A DNA stretch of 64,000 bases, from assembly GCF_029168945.1 (NCBI RefSeq), contig NC_083603.1, positions 16,678,001 through 16,742,000 on the forward strand, read 5' to 3'. A program made the translations under genes and the position numbers. The number at the start of each line of letters is the position of its first letter. Within the stretch, counting starts at the first letter, position 1. Of the stretch, positions 24,486 through 36,632 are shown piece after piece. The DNA is from Cannabis sativa (Eukaryota > Streptophyta > Magnoliopsida > Rosales > Cannabaceae). The notes beneath the pieces were generated by a model. It made no database searches. It was not told the DNA's origin and saw only the letters and a list, made by a program, of their open reading frames with translations.

Positions 24486-24817
24486 CGTTATTAGCACGAG
24501 TCTCTGCCCAAGCTTCAAGCATGAATCTCTGCCTAAGACCCAATGTAAGTATTTTGTTAAAGTTCTTGAATTGTTTCAAAGTCACGATACACTAAATATA
24601 TATTTATATATATACTCATCTGACTGAAACAATTTCAAGAATCATTTAGTTTCCTTTTTCTTTTTATCTATATATCTATATATTATATATGTATATATAT
24701 GTTTTATATATTTATTATTAATTTCACATATATATATTATGTTCTTATCATTCATAATATTTACAATATATGTGTGCCTATGATATGATAGAGAAAATCT
24801 ATATAAATTATACATAT

Positions 24818-24988
24818 ATCCAAGAGATTATGTATTATCGATAAAATATTGCATATATCCTAAAGATTATGCATCATCGATAAAATATTGCATATATCCT
24901 GAAGATTATGCATCATCAATAAAATATTGCATATATCCTGAAGATTATGCATCATCGATAAAAAATTGTATATATCCTGAAGATTATG
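24818..24988 (+). repeat. 39-bp tandem array, left part
   Basis: About four units of TTGCATATATCCTGAAGATT + ATGCATCATCGATAAAATA. The array is cut at 24988 by the solo LTR and resumes at 36545-36632 with two to three more units. Confidence 0.85.
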
Positions 24989-26350
24989 TGTAATGACCGC
25001 TCTAGTAATGTGGATTAGTAAAGGCAATTAGCACTAATTTTTATTATTTTATTATTATTTGTGAATTAATTTTAATGTGGACCCCAATATTTAGAAATAA
25101 ATATTAGAGTTATAATTTCTCAATTCCGGAGATTTTATTAAACTCTAGGGGTATTATTTAGCTTATATGTGAAATATGTTAATTTTGTAATTTTTGCTTG
25201 GCGATAACGGAAAATGCGATGGATGGCTAGATTGATCTAATGGGTAAGTTTAGAATCCTAATTCATAGTGGAAAATATTTTAGAGAAAATAATTTATCGG
25301 GATTGAGCGGGGTTATGGAAATTGACCATTTTACCCCTAGCTTTAGAAATACCCTAGTTTTAAGTCTAAAGGGCATTTTAGTCTTTTGTGTATGGGTGAG
25401 TGAGGTGGCTGCCCAAGTAGTTGACACCTAGCAATTTAATTTTCAGCAAGGGATTAACTCAATCCTTTTTCCAAATTTAGAAAATCAAAGAAAAGAAAAG
25501 AAATTAGAAGAAATACCTTTCCTCTTGAACTCTCTATCTCTTTCCTTCGGCTGAGGCAAATCAAGGACCAAAACCAGATTTTTCCTTTCATTTCTTTGAA
25601 TTGAAACAAGGATTCAAAGCTATTGCAGTGAGGTAAAACCAGACCTTTGATTGTGGTGTTTTTAAGCTTTTTATTTAGGTTGAATATGTGAAATTGTAAA
25701 TTAGGGGCTGTTAAGGTTTGAAGTGCCTAGGGTTCGAATTTTAGGGTTTAGTTGATTTGATTCTAAGTCCTAGCTGCTGGTTTTAATGGGTGTAGATGGT
25801 TTTATGCAATTTTAGGTTTAAAGTTCAAAGCTTTGAGATTTAATGGCATAATTTGATTTGTTGGTTTGTTCTGTGATTTATTGGTTGGAAATGGATGTTT
25901 ATGTATTGTATAGGTATACTGGAGAGTTTGGTAAGGTTTGGGATTGAATTGAATTAAGGGGGATGATTTTTGGGTTCCTAGCAGCAGAACTAGAATTCCG
26001 GTTCTGGGAGACCAGTACCAACCGGTCGACCGGTTGGTGACCCAGAATTGGATTGCCGGTTGGGAACCGGTCTGCCTGTTGGGGGAATTTCCAGAACCCT
26101 AGTTTTGGCCAATTTTGAGATATTTAGGGTATTGCCATGAGGTTTATCGATAGGGAAACTTGTAGTTTCAAGTTTAAGTCCCGGAAAGTAATTTAGCGAG
26201 TCACTCATCTGTGTTGCAATTATTGTGATTAGGGCATCCATCTAGCACGTGAATTCCGTTCAGGTCGGCCAGCAGACTTGAATTCGGAAAAGAGGTAAGA
26301 ACTGTGTATAATGTATGATGTGATTATCTGAATGTGTGTATATGTGTTTA

Positions 26351-28596
26351 TGTAACACCCTAACTACCTTAGGCGTATTACGTGATTTTTAAACGTACTG
26401 TGCAGCTCGTTGCTAATCAACGAGGTTTATGGAAAAACGTGATTAATTAAAATTTTGCTTTTTTAATTAAACTTATAAACCATATTACAAAAGACTCGGG
26501 ATCCCGATTTATAAAATCATTTACAAAAGTTTAACTGTTTAACTGTTACATCAAAATAAAGTCGTCTAACGACCAGTTACAAAAACTCAGCCTTGCTGTC
26601 CCGAGGATCGTACGCTCCAGGCCTAACCGCCCCGACATGTACAATCTCATAAGCTCGCTCACGGTCCATCAGCTATAGCCTTGCCTTTACCTACACATGA
26701 ACATAAACTGTGAGTCGACAGACTCAGTAAGAAAAGCATAATAATATCATACATAACTCTAACTGCCGTGTCCAACACGATACTGAGTCCCGCTACTGCC
26801 ATGTCCAACATGGTACTGAGCCACTACTGCCATGTCCAACATGGTACTGAGTTTTGAACGTTCATTGGGACAGTACTATTGACAAGTATCCTCCTGATCG
26901 GTCGAACAGGTCATACTCCGGCTGCTGGTCATACTCCAGCCTGTACCGACGGGATAGGTCAATAGCACTGAACCACCAACCAAGTGTCAGCCTGATCGGT
27001 CGAACCGGTCATACTCCGGCTGCTGGTCATACTCCAGCCTGTACCGACGCGACAGGGTTGGATGGTTCGAAGCCTATATACATAACTAATGTAATCTAGC
27101 AGGCTTCCTACATGCACGCTAAACATGTAATCTACTTATGCATACTGTTATACTAATCTTACCTGGATTCCGATTTCAGGTGTGCCGGTCAACCTGACTG
27201 GAACTGAAGCTGAGCGGCGGACATCGGCTCCTAAACCATAAAAATCACAACGCTATAAGTGACACGCTAAATCACTTCCCGGGGACTAAAACTTGGAACT
27301 AAAAGTTTCCCTATCGATAAAAAGCATGGCAATACCCCTAAAAACATAAAAACGAGGAAAACTAGGGTCCCTGAATTTTCCCCAACCGGTAGACCGGTTG
27401 CCCAACCGGAATTCCGGTTCTGGAAAATTCAGAACCCTCATCTGGAATTCCGGATGCACAACCGGAATTCCGGTTCCTCGCAGGCAGCCAACCAAAATTA
27501 TCATAACTCGACCAATTCAACCCCAATTGGTTCCAAACTTTCCAGACCTGCTCTAAACACCCCAAAGAACAAATCTAAGGCCTCAAAACCACCCAGAAAA
27601 CACATAAGCAAAAATCACCATTGGAGCTCAAGCTTTGAGTTCCAAACTCAAGCTTGAGCAAATCCACCTAAACATGCATTCCACTAGCTTAATTCTACTC
27701 AATCTAGCATAATATCACCTCTGAAAACTATTAGAAACAACAGCAACATCACAGAACAGATTCACAATATTTTCCTTCCAAAAACCACATTTTTGCATAG
27801 AAAACTCAAAGCTTTGAACAACCTAACTAACATGCTTCAAACAACTCAATTAACATCAATTAAACATGCTTTGAACCTCAGAAAATAACAACCAAACACA
27901 GCAATAATAACAGCCACAAAAGCATGCATTTTACTCAACTTTTTCATCATTTTTTTTCATAATTTTAAGGAAGAAATCAAGAGAGCTAACCTAGCTTGGA
28001 AAAATGCTTAGATTTGGATGAGAATCCACTTGAAAATTTGAGCAAAACCCAGCTCCAAGCACCCACATGCACAGCCGAAATGGAGAGGAAAAAGGGAGCT
28101 TTTCTTTTTCAAAGTTTTCCAAATTTTTGATAAGTGTTGAAAATGAAAGAAAATAAAAGAATGAAGCCACTTAACTATTTTATTTCAGCCATTAAAACCC
28201 ATAAAATAACTATTTAAATTCAAATAAACAATTCACATAAGACAAAACACTAATGGGGCAAAAAGACCATTTTGCCCCTTCACCATAAAATCACATAAAT
28301 CATACTAAAGGGGTATTTTTGGGAAATTCTAAATTCCCGGCCATTCCCGACATTCCCAATGTCTAAAACCCGTCCCCAAACTACTAACATACTAAGTTGT
28401 GATTTCTACTGAGCCAAACGCCGAGTTCCAAAATACCGGGCACCGGAAATGCAAAATATGAAAAACTACTGATAACATAATCATGCATTTCTGAATTCCA
28501 TAAATAACAGTAATAAATTATTTAAATAGCTATAAATAATTTCATAATTAAACATAAACAACTGCTAATTTCCAAATTAACTAAGCGGGCTTTACA
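26351..28596 (-). repeat. 3' LTR of the family B gypsy element
   Basis: Minus strand TGTAAAGCCCGC to AGGGTGTTACA. Contains three tandem units around CCATGTCCAACATGG (26762-26855), a duplicated block of about 100 bp (about 26890-27060), and a dense group of ACCGGT and CCGGAATTCCGG palindromes (27380-27475). Confidence 0.95.
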
Positions 28597-28611
28597 ACTA
28601 TTCCCCCCTTA
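28597..28611 (-). other. Polypurine tract of the family B element
   Basis: Minus strand AAGGGGGGAATAGT directly precedes the LTR start TGTAAAGC; expected primer for plus-strand DNA synthesis. Confidence 0.8.
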
Positions 28612-31600
28612 AAAGGATTTCGTCCCCGAAATCTAACCTGAATAACTCTGGATATTGAGTTCTCATATCTGACTCTAGCTCCCAGGTGGCTTCTTCCACC
28701 TTACTGTTTCTCCAGAGAACCTTGACCAATGCTATGGTCTTATTCCGAAGGACTTTATCCTTTCTATCCAGGATCTGCACTGGTTGTTCCTCATATGACA
28801 TGTCTGGCTGAAGCTGAAGACTCTCATAACTGAGTATATGAGAGGGGTCTGAAACGTATTTTCTCAACATTGAGACATGGAATACGTTGTGCACTGCTGA
28901 TAAGGCTGGAGGCAATGCTAACCGATATGCCACTTGACCTATCTTCTCGAGAATCTCGAAAGGTCCAGTAAATCTAGGGCATAACTTGCCTCTTTTCCCG
29001 AAACGTTTAATCCCCTTCATCGGAGATACTCGTAAAAACACATGGTCCCCTACTCGGAACTCAACATCTCTGCGTTTCGGATCTGCGTAACTCTTCTGTC
29101 TGCTCTGTGAGGCAAGCATTCTAGCTTTTATTTTCTCTATCGCCTCATTGGTCCGCTGAACTGACTCTGGACCTAGGTATTTCCTCTCCCCTGTCTCATC
29201 CCAGTGGATAGGGGATCTGCATTTCCTACCGTACAGCAGTTCATAGGGAGCCATCCCTATCGTACTCTGATAACTGTTGTTGTAAGAGAATTCTATCAAC
29301 GGTAGATACTTACTCCATGAGCCTTCAAAGTCCATAACACAGGCTCTCAACATATCCTCCAATATCTGAATTGTCCTTTCGGACTGACCATCTGTCTGAG
29401 GATGGAATGCTGTACTGAATTTTAGCTTTGTACCCATTGCCCGTTGCAAACTTTGCCAAAATTTGGAGGTGAACTTCGGATCCCTGTCCGAAACTATAGA
29501 CTTCGGTACCCCGTGAAGTCTCACTATCTCTTTGACGTACAGTTCTGCCAACTGATCCACTGTGAACGTTGTTCTAACCGGCAGAAAATGAGCAGATTTC
29601 GTAAATCGGTCCACCACTACCCAGATGGAATCATACAAACCCGTGGTCCTAGGTAACCCGACCACAAAATCCATCGTGATACCTTCCCATTTCCATTCTG
29701 GTAGGGTTAGAGGCTGCAACAACCCTGCTGGTCTCTGATGTTCAGCCTTGATCTGCTGACAAGTGAGGCATCTCGATACGAATTCTACCAAATTCTTCTT
29801 CATACCGTTCCACCAGAAGTACGGTTTCAAATCTTGGTACATCTTGGTGGTGCCGGGATCCAGAGAATATGGAGTAGAATGAGCCTCCTCAAAGATCTCA
29901 TTTCTAAGTTCCACACTGTTCGGAACACAAACCCTGGCTTTATACAAAAGCATCCCACTGTCTGACACTGAAAAGTCTTTGGCTTGACCAGCCAATACCT
30001 CATCTCGGATCTTCACTAACTCCGGATCTGTCATCTGAGCGACCTTTATTCTTTCCAACAGATCAGATTGCAGCGTCAAGTTGTGAAGCTGACCTATCAC
30101 AAACTCAATGCTGGATCTAACCATATCCTCTGCTAGCTGAGGTGAGATCTGAACCATGCTAGCTACTTGCCCGGGACCCTTTCTGCTCAGGGCATCAGCC
30201 ACTACATTGGCTTTTCCGGGATGATAGAGGATCTCGCAATCGTAATCCTTCACTAATTCCAACCAACGCCTTTGTCTCATGTTCAAATCTTTCTGAGTAA
30301 AGAAATACTTGAGACTTTTATGGTCGGTATAGATCTCACACTTCTCTCCATACAGGTAATGCCGCCAAATCTTCAGTGCAAATACCACTGCAGCCAATTC
30401 TAAATCATGAGTCGGGTATCGCTGTTCATAATCCTTTAACTGACGGGAGGCATAAGCGATGACCCGATCGGCTTGCATCAATACACACCCCAAACCCTGT
30501 TTGGATGCGTCACAGTAGACTACGAACTTCTCCTTGTCCGAAGGTAAAGCTAGTACCGGAGCAGTAATCAACCTCTGTTTCAGCTCCTGAAAACTAGCTT
30601 CGCATTTATCTGACCAGATAAACCGCTGATTCTTCTTTGTAAGCTCGGTTAGGGGCATTGAAATTTTGGAGAACCCCTCCACGAACCTACGGTAGTACCC
30701 AGCTAATCCCAAGAAGCTTCTGATCTCAGTCACTGTCTTCGGTCTCGGCCAATCCCTGACGGATTCAATCTTCCCGGGATCCACCTTGATCCCATCTTTA
30801 CTTACAATGTGCCCTAGGAAGGACACTTGAGACAACCAGAACTCACATTTCTTGAACTTGGCGTAAAGCTTATGTTCTCGAAGTCGTTGCAGTACCATCT
30901 GAAGATGTAACTCATGCTCCTCTTCTGATTGAGAGTACACGAGGATGTCGTCGATAAACACAATCACACAGATATCGAGGAAATCCTTGAATACTCTATT
31001 CATCAGGTCCATGAATGCTGCAGGAGCATTGGTTAGTCCGAATGACATAACCAGAAACTCGTAATGTCCATACCTAGTGCGGAAAGCCGTCTTTGGAATG
31101 TCCTCCTCTCGGATTCTCAACTGATGATAACCCGAACGGAGATCAATCTTAGAAAAGACCGTCTTCCCCTGAAGCTGATCGAACAAGTCATCGATCCTAG
31201 GTAATGGATATTTATTCTTCACCGTCAGCTTGTTCAACTCCCTGTAGTCGATGCACATCCTCATAGATCCATCCTTCTTCTTGACGAACAAAACCGGGGC
31301 TCCCCAGGGTGACACGCTGGGCCGAATGAACCCTATGTCAAGCAACCCTTGGAGCTGAATCTTTAATTCCTTAAGTTCAGCTGGAGCCATCCTATACGGG
31401 GCTTTGGAAACCGGTTCCACCCCTGGTGCCAAGTCAATCACGAAATCAATCTCCCGCTGAGGTGGTAACCCTGGAAGTTCTTCGAGAAAAACGTCCAAAA
31501 ATTCCCGAACTACTCTGATGTCCTCTGGCCGAATGGTGTCTGGCCGAGTGGTGTCCACCACCACGGCCAGGAACCCTAAGCACCCGCCGTGCAACAATTC

Positions 31601-32098
31601 TCTCGCTGACATAGCCGAGATCACCGGGATCCGAGATCCCTGAACTGAACCCACAAATACAAATGGTTCTTCACTTCCCGGTTGGAAGACCACCATCTTC
31701 CTTTTACAGTCAAAGCTCGCCGAATATTTAGATAGGAAATCCATTCCTAAAATAATATCAAATTCGACTAAGCTCATCTCTATCAGATCAGCGCTTAACT
31801 CTCTACCATCTATCCTCATCGGCATAGACCTAATCCACCTATTGGAGATAACCAATTCTCCGCCAGGTAACAGGGTTCCAAACCCTGATTCATATCTATC
31901 AAAGGGTCTACCCAACTTACTAAAGACTCTGGCCGCCACATAAGAATGTGTAGCCCCAGAATCAAACAGCACTGAATATAGCGAGTTGTTAATAGAAAGC
32001 TGACCTGTGACTACTGATGGGCTGGCATCTGCATCAGCCTGCGTGATAGCGAACACCCTGGCTGGAGTGGGTATCGCTGGAGCTCTCGGTGCCTCTGG
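28598..32098 (-). CDS. pol: Gypsy family B pol polyprotein (PR-RT-RH-IN-chromodomain)
   Basis: Open for about 1,166 codons; residue numbers below count from the GTG at 32054-32056. Aspartic protease with [10 protein letters not shown] (D32); reverse transcriptase with [10 protein letters not shown] and catalytic FIDD (367-370); RNase H with CDAS (D516), E553 and YTDHKS (D578); integrase zinc region 726-766, then the DDE triad D796, D857, E893 ([10 protein letters not shown]); C-terminal chromodomain about 1088-1140 ([13 protein letters not shown]). This order is that of Tekay/Del chromoviruses, which copy RNA to DNA and insert it in chromatin. The second zinc-ligand His is Asp here (D733, codon 29858-29860); the relative at 62850 has His. 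There is no own ATG: it continues in frame from gag after a TGA at 32099-32101. The stop lies three codons inside the 3' LTR boundary. Confidence 0.95.
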   Translation of the reverse strand, partial: PEAPRAPAIPTPARVFAITQADADASPSVVTGQLSINNSLYSVLFDSGATHSYVAARVFSKLGRPFDRYESGFGTLLPGGELVISNRWIRSMPMRIDGRELSADLIEMSLVEFDIILGMDFLSKYSASFDCKRKMVVFQPGSEEPFVFVGSVQGSRIPVISAMSARELLHGGCLGFLAVVVDTTRPDTIRPEDIRVVREFLDVFLEELPGLPPQREIDFVIDLAPGVEPVSKAPYRMAPAELKELKIQLQGLLDIGFIRPSVSPWGAPVLFVKKKDGSMRMCIDYRELNKLTVKNKYPLPRIDDLFDQLQGKTVFSKIDLRSGYHQLRIREEDIPKTAFRTRYGHYEFLVMSFGLTNAPAAFMDLMNRVFKDFLDICVIVFIDDILVYSQSEEEHELHLQMVLQRLREHKLYAKFKKCEFWLSQVSFLGHIVSKDGIKVDPGKIESVRDWPRPKTVTEIRSFLGLAGYYRRFVEGFSKISMPLTELTKKNQRFIWSDKCEASFQELKQRLITAPVLALPSDKEKFVVYCDASKQGLGCVLMQADRVIAYASRQLKDYEQRYPTHDLELAAVVFALKIWRHYLYGEKCEIYTDHKSLKYFFTQKDLNMRQRRWLELVKDYDCEILYHPGKANVVADALSRKGPGQVASMVQISPQLAEDMVRSSIEFVIGQLHNLTLQSDLLERIKVAQMTDPELVKIRDEVLAGQAKDFSVSDSGMLLYKARVCVPNSVELRNEIFEEAHSTPYSLDPGTTKMYQDLKPYFWWNGMKKNLVEFVSRCLTCQQIKAEHQRPAGLLQPLTLPEWKWEGITMDFVVGLPRTTGLYDSIWVVVDRFTKSAHFLPVRTTFTVDQLAELYVKEIVRLHGVPKSIVSDRDPKFTSKFWQSLQRAMGTKLKFSTAFHPQTDGQSERTIQILEDMLRACVMDFEGSWSKYLPLIEFSYNNSYQSTIGMAPYELLYGRKCRSPIHWDETGERKYLGPESVQRTNEAIEKIKARMLASQSRQKSYADPKRRDVEFRVGDHVFLRVSPMKGIKRFGKRGKLCPRFTGPFEILEKIGQVAYRLALPPALSAVHNVFHVSMLRKYVSDPSHILSYESLQLQPDMSYEEQPVQILDRKDKVLRNKTIALVKVLWRNSKVEEATWELESDMRTQYPELFRLDFGDEILLRGE

Positions 32099-33287
32099 TC
32101 AGAGCTGGGGACATTCCCTCTTGAAGTGTCCGGGCATGCCACAATGAAAGCATCCCTGACCTTTGCACTCGCCCCGATGATGCCTCTTGCAGATAGGGCA
32201 CTCGGGATAGGAGAATCGGGTCTCAGTACCACCCAGACGACTCCCTCTGTTCTGGTTCCCCCGGAACCTCTTGTTCTGACTCGAGCCACCGGAAGCAGTG
32301 GGTGCTCTCTTCCTCTGATCAATGGCCGAACCACTACTCCCCCTGCTAAAGCCTGATGCAGGAGGGGTAGGAGCCCCGCCACCAACCGGAGTACTCGCTG
32401 ATTCCGACATACACCCCACTGCGCCCTCAGCTCGCAGTGCCTTCTCCACCATCTGAGCATAGGTGGTACTGTCGTCGGTGGTGATCATCAAGTCATGCCT
32501 GATCTTGGGATTCAACCCGTCTAGATACTTCTCCTTCTTGCTGAAGTCGGTCGGCACAATTCCCGAGGCTAACCTCGCCAACCGATCAAACTGAGTAGTA
32601 TACTCAGTGACACTCATGTTCTCCCGCTGGGTCAGGTGAACGAACTCTTTCCTCTTGGCGCTTCTGACCGCCTCATTGTAGTATTTCGCATTAAAGAGTT
32701 CCTGAAACCTTTCCCAGGTCATGGTGGTGACGTCATGGATCTGAGACACCATGTCCCACCATACCAGGGCGTCCTCCTGGAACTGAAACGTGGCGCACAC
32801 CACTCTGTCGTTACCGGTGACACCCATGAAGTTCAAAATCTTGGTGATCACCGTCAGCCACTGTTCGGCTTTCATCACGTCCGGACCTCCCGGGGAATAC
32901 CGGAGGTGCTTGCTTCCGAACCGCTCATACAATGGTTCCAATCTATGGGCCGCCACCACTATCTCGGCACAGGCGGCGAGGCGGGTGCCACTTTGGAACT
33001 ACGGGCACAGAACCGGCAGGAGCACCCCGCCGTCTCAACCTACGAATCTCGAGGTCTTGCTCTTCGATCCGGGCTTGCATTTCCGCAAACTGCAACTCCC
33101 AGTTCGGGGCTCCCTGATCGGCTGGGGGAGCCTGGGCAGCCTGTGGCGGGTTCTCAACACCCCGGCCACGAGCCCTGCCTCGGGGACCTCTACCACGGCC
33201 CCTAGCAGGTGGGGGAAACTGAGCTCCCTGTCCTTGATTCGACCCTACGGAGTTGCCCTGACTCCTGGTAGTCCGCCTGGCGTCCAT
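32099..33287 (-). pseudogene. gag: Gypsy family B gag, frameshifted
   Basis: The ATG at 33285-33287 opens an Arg/Gly/Pro-rich N-terminus and a short coiled-coil-like stretch (LQFAEMQARIEEQDLEIRRL). The frame stops at 32943, while the rest of gag is open one frame over from about 33005 to the TGA at 32099. That part holds the Retrotrans_gag capsid domain (AEQWLTVITKIL, ALVWWDMV, WERFQELFNAKYY), then a Ser/Gly-rich linker and two Cys/His motifs, CPICKRHHRGEC and the zinc knuckle CFHCGMPGHFKREC, for RNA binding. At least one indel lies in the overlap 32945-33005. The pol frame is the same as the second part, so the gag stop acts as a gag/pol separator. Confidence 0.85.
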
Positions 33288-33553
33288 CTAGTTAGAACCG
33301 CCTGCGAAACCAAGAGTTGGCATATCAGGTCGTATTCAAGGCGAGCTTACTAATGCCGCTTAATTTGGAAATTAGAAACGAAACATGCGCCTATTCTACT
33401 ATCAGGCTACTAACATGCTTCCTAACAGGCTTTTCTTTTTCATAACTGAATAAAATAAACTACCAAAGCAATAAAGGCTTACTGAACCGTGAACCGAGCT
33501 AACTGCTGATGATGATTGTACATGTCGTGACGATCTTCGGAAGACAACCTGGC

Positions 33554-33569
33554 GGCTCTGATACCAAAT
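33554..33569 (-). other. Primer-binding site of the family B element
   Basis: Minus strand ATTTGGTATCAGAGCCGCC begins right after the LTR end GTTACA; TGGTATCAGAGCC is the standard plant initiator-Met-tRNA site. Confidence 0.9.
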
Positions 33570-35815
33570 TGTAACACCCTAACTACCTTAGGCGTATTAC
33601 GTGATTTTTAAACGTACTGTGCAGCTCGTTGCTAATCAACGAGGTTTATGGAAAAACGTGATTAATTAAAATTTTGCTTTTTTAATTAAACTTATAAACC
33701 ATATTACAAAAGACTCGGGATCCCGATTTATAAAATCATTTACAAAAGTTTAACTGTTTAACTATTACATCAAAATAAAGTCGTCTAACGACCAGTTACA
33801 AAAACTCAGCCTTGCTGTCCCGAGGATCGTACGCTCCAGGCCTAACCGCCCCGACATGTACAATCTCATAAGCTCGCTCACGGTCCATCAGCTATAGCCT
33901 TGCCTTTACCTACACATGAACATAAACTGTGAGTCGACAGACTCCGTAAGAAAAGCATAATAATATCATACATAACTCTAACTGCCGTGTCCAACACGAT
34001 ACTGAGTCCCGCTACTGCCATGTCCAACATGGTACTGAGCCGCTACTGCCATGTCCAACATGGTACTGAGTTTTGAACGTTCATTGGGACGGTACTATTG
34101 ACAAGTATCCTCTTGATCGGTCGAACCGGTCATACTCCGGCTGCTGGTCATACTCCAGCCTGTACCGACGGGATAGGTCAATAGCACTGAACCACCAACC
34201 AAGTGTCAGCCTGATCGGTCGAACCGGTCATACTCCGGCTGCTGGTCATACTCCAGCCTGTACCGACGCGACAGGGTTGGATGGTTCGAAGCCTATATAC
34301 ATAACTAATGTAATCTAGCAGGCTTCCTACATGCACGCTAAACATGTAATCTACATATGCATACTGTTATACTAATCTTACCTGGATTCCGATTTCAGGT
34401 GTGCCGGTCAACCTGACTGGAACTGAAGCTGAGCGGCGGATTACTGGCTCCTAAACCATAAAAATCACAACGCTATAAGTGACACGCTAAATCACTTCCC
34501 GGGGACTAAAACTTGGAACTAAAAGTTTCCCTATCGATAAAAAGCATGGCAATACCCCTAAAAACATAAAAACGAGGAAAACTAGGGTCCCTGAATTTTC
34601 CCCAACCGGTAGACCGGTTGCCCAACCGGAATTCCGGTTCTGGAAAATTCAGAACCCTCATCCGGAATTCCGGATGCACAACCGGAATTCCGGTTCCTCG
34701 CAGGCAGCCAACCAAAATTATCATAACTCGACCAATTCAACCCCAATTGGTTCCAAACTTTCCAGACCTGCTCTAAACACCCCAAAGAACAAATCTAAGG
34801 CCTCAAAACCACCCAGAAAACACATAAGCAAAAATCACCATTGGAGCTCAAGCTTTGAGTTCCAAACTCAAGCTTGAGCAAATCCACCTAAACATGCATT
34901 CCACTAGCTTAATTCTACTCAATCTAGCATAATATCACCTCTGAAAACTATTAGAAACAACAGCAACATCACAGAACAGATTCACAATATTTTCCTTCCA
35001 AAAACCACATTTTTGCATAGAAAACTCAAAGCTTTGAACAACCTAACTAACATGCTTCAAACAACTCAATTAACATCAATTAAACATGCTTTGAACCTCA
35101 GAAAATAACAACCAAACACAGCAATAATAACAGCCACAAAAGCATGCATTTTACTCAACTTTTTCATCATTTTTTTCATAATTTTAAGGAAGAAATCAAG
35201 AGAGCTAACCTAGCTTGGAAAAATGCTTATATTTGGATGAGAATCCACTTGAAAATTTGAGCAAAACCCAGCTCCAAGCACCCACATGCACAGCCGAAAT
35301 GGAGAGGAAAAAGGGAGCTTTTCTTTTTCAAAGTTTTCCAAATTTTTGATAAGTGTTGAAAATGAAAGAAAATAAAAGAATGAAGCCACTTAACTATTTT
35401 ATTTCAGCCATTAAAACCCATAAAATAACTATTTAAATTCAAATAAACAATTCAGATAAGACAAAACACTAATGGGGCAAAAAGACCATTTTGCCCCTTC
35501 ACCATAAAATCACATAAATCATACTAAAGGGGTATTTTTGGGAAATTCTAAATTCCCGGCCATTCCCGACATTCCCAATGTCTAAAACCCGTCCCCAAAC
35601 TACTAACATACTAAGTTGTGATTTCTACTGAGCCAAACGCCGAGTTCCAAAATACCGGGCACCGGAAATGCAAAATATGAAAAACTACTGATAACATAAT
35701 CATGCATTTCAGAATTCCATAAATAACAGTAATAAATTATTTAAATAGCTATAAATAATTTCATAATTAAACATAAACAACTGCTAATTTCCAAATTAAC
35801 TAAGCGGGCTTTACA
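33570..35815 (-). repeat. 5' LTR of the family B gypsy element
   Basis: Same length as the 3' LTR and nearly identical, with the same internal triple repeat (33982-34075) and palindrome cluster (34600-34695). Confidence 0.95.
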
Positions 35816-36544
35816 GTTTATATATGCATGCTTGAATTATGTTAAGCATTACCAACACTTGTATGAATAAGTTATAGAGTGCATTGGTATAGTGATTATT
35901 GTGATTGTGAGTACGATACAGTGATACCAACACAAGCATGGGAAAATGCTAAGGTGTGTGGTACATCACTCAGTGTTACTCAGTAATCGGGTTAAACCCT
36001 ACCAACACTCGTACAGTGAGGTACGATGTGTATGTGGTATAGTGGTTGTACCCTGGTATTGAACGTTCATACTCATCTGTTAAGCTCTGTAAATAGGTGT
36101 ATGGGCGCCTATTTACAGGTCGGAAATTATATGGTAGGTTATATGCATTTCTTACTGAGTCTGTTGACTCATAGTTTCTGCTTCTATGTGTAGGTAAAGG
36201 AAAGGCGAAGGCTGAACAGGAGTGAACCTGAGCTCGGGTGAGATTGTACATGTCAAGCGGCACGACCTGGAGTGTTCGGTCTCGGGACATCTGGGAGTTG
36301 TATTTTGAAAGTCGCTGTGCGACCTGAAAATTATGTATTTTGAAATGTAAAGTTTAAACAGTAAATTCTACAAAGTTTGAAATCGGGATCCCGGAAATTT
36401 GTAAATATTATATTATATTACAAAGTTTAATATTTAAAGCAAAAGTTTTAATTTAACACGTTATTCGAGAAATTTCTTTGATTAGTAAAGATTGCACAAT
36501 AATTTAAAAAGCACTGTAGCGTGCCTTAGCATTAGGGCGTTACA

Positions 36545-36632
36545 TTATGCATCCTCGATAAAATATTGCATATATCCTGATGATTATGCGTCCTCAATAA
36601 AATCTTGCATATATCCTGAAGATTATGCAAAC
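36545..36632 (+). repeat. 39-bp tandem array, right part
   Basis: Continues the units interrupted at 24988, starting with the duplicated TTATG. Confidence 0.8.

Larger units (their letters stand above)
26351..35815 (-). mobile_element. Nearly intact Ty3/gypsy chromovirus (Tekay/Del-like, family B), 9.5 kb
   Basis: Two 2,246-bp LTRs (26351-28596 and 33570-35815), perfect GTTTA duplications (26346-26350, 35816-35820), Met-tRNA primer site, purine tract, gag and pol in order on the minus strand. By eye the LTRs differ at only about a dozen positions, indicating recent insertion. It sits inside the family A solo LTR. A frameshift in gag, an in-frame TGA at the gag/pol boundary and a missing integrase zinc ligand suggest it is not autonomous. 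Confidence 0.95.
24989..36544 (+). mobile_element. Solo LTR of a Ty3/gypsy element (family A), split by a family B element
   Basis: Begins TGTAATGACC and ends GGGCGTTACA with TTATG duplications (24984-24988, 36545-36549). The LTR itself is 24989-26350 plus 35821-36544, about 2.1 kb; the rest is the nested family B element. The same LTR family appears on the minus strand at 42985 and 44139. Contains ACCGGT-rich palindromes near 26010-26080. Confidence 0.9.

Noticed and set aside
24818..24988. CRISPR-like regular array
   Set aside because: Units are contiguous 39-bp tandem repeats without unique spacers, in a plant retrotransposon.
26854..27657. Several 60-80 codon frames recurring at 34073-34877
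   Set aside because: Both sets sit at the same place in the two family B LTRs; no domain is visible.
32126..33353. Plus-strand frames up to 189 codons opposite gag
   Set aside because: Shadow frames of the GC-rich gag gene on the other strand.
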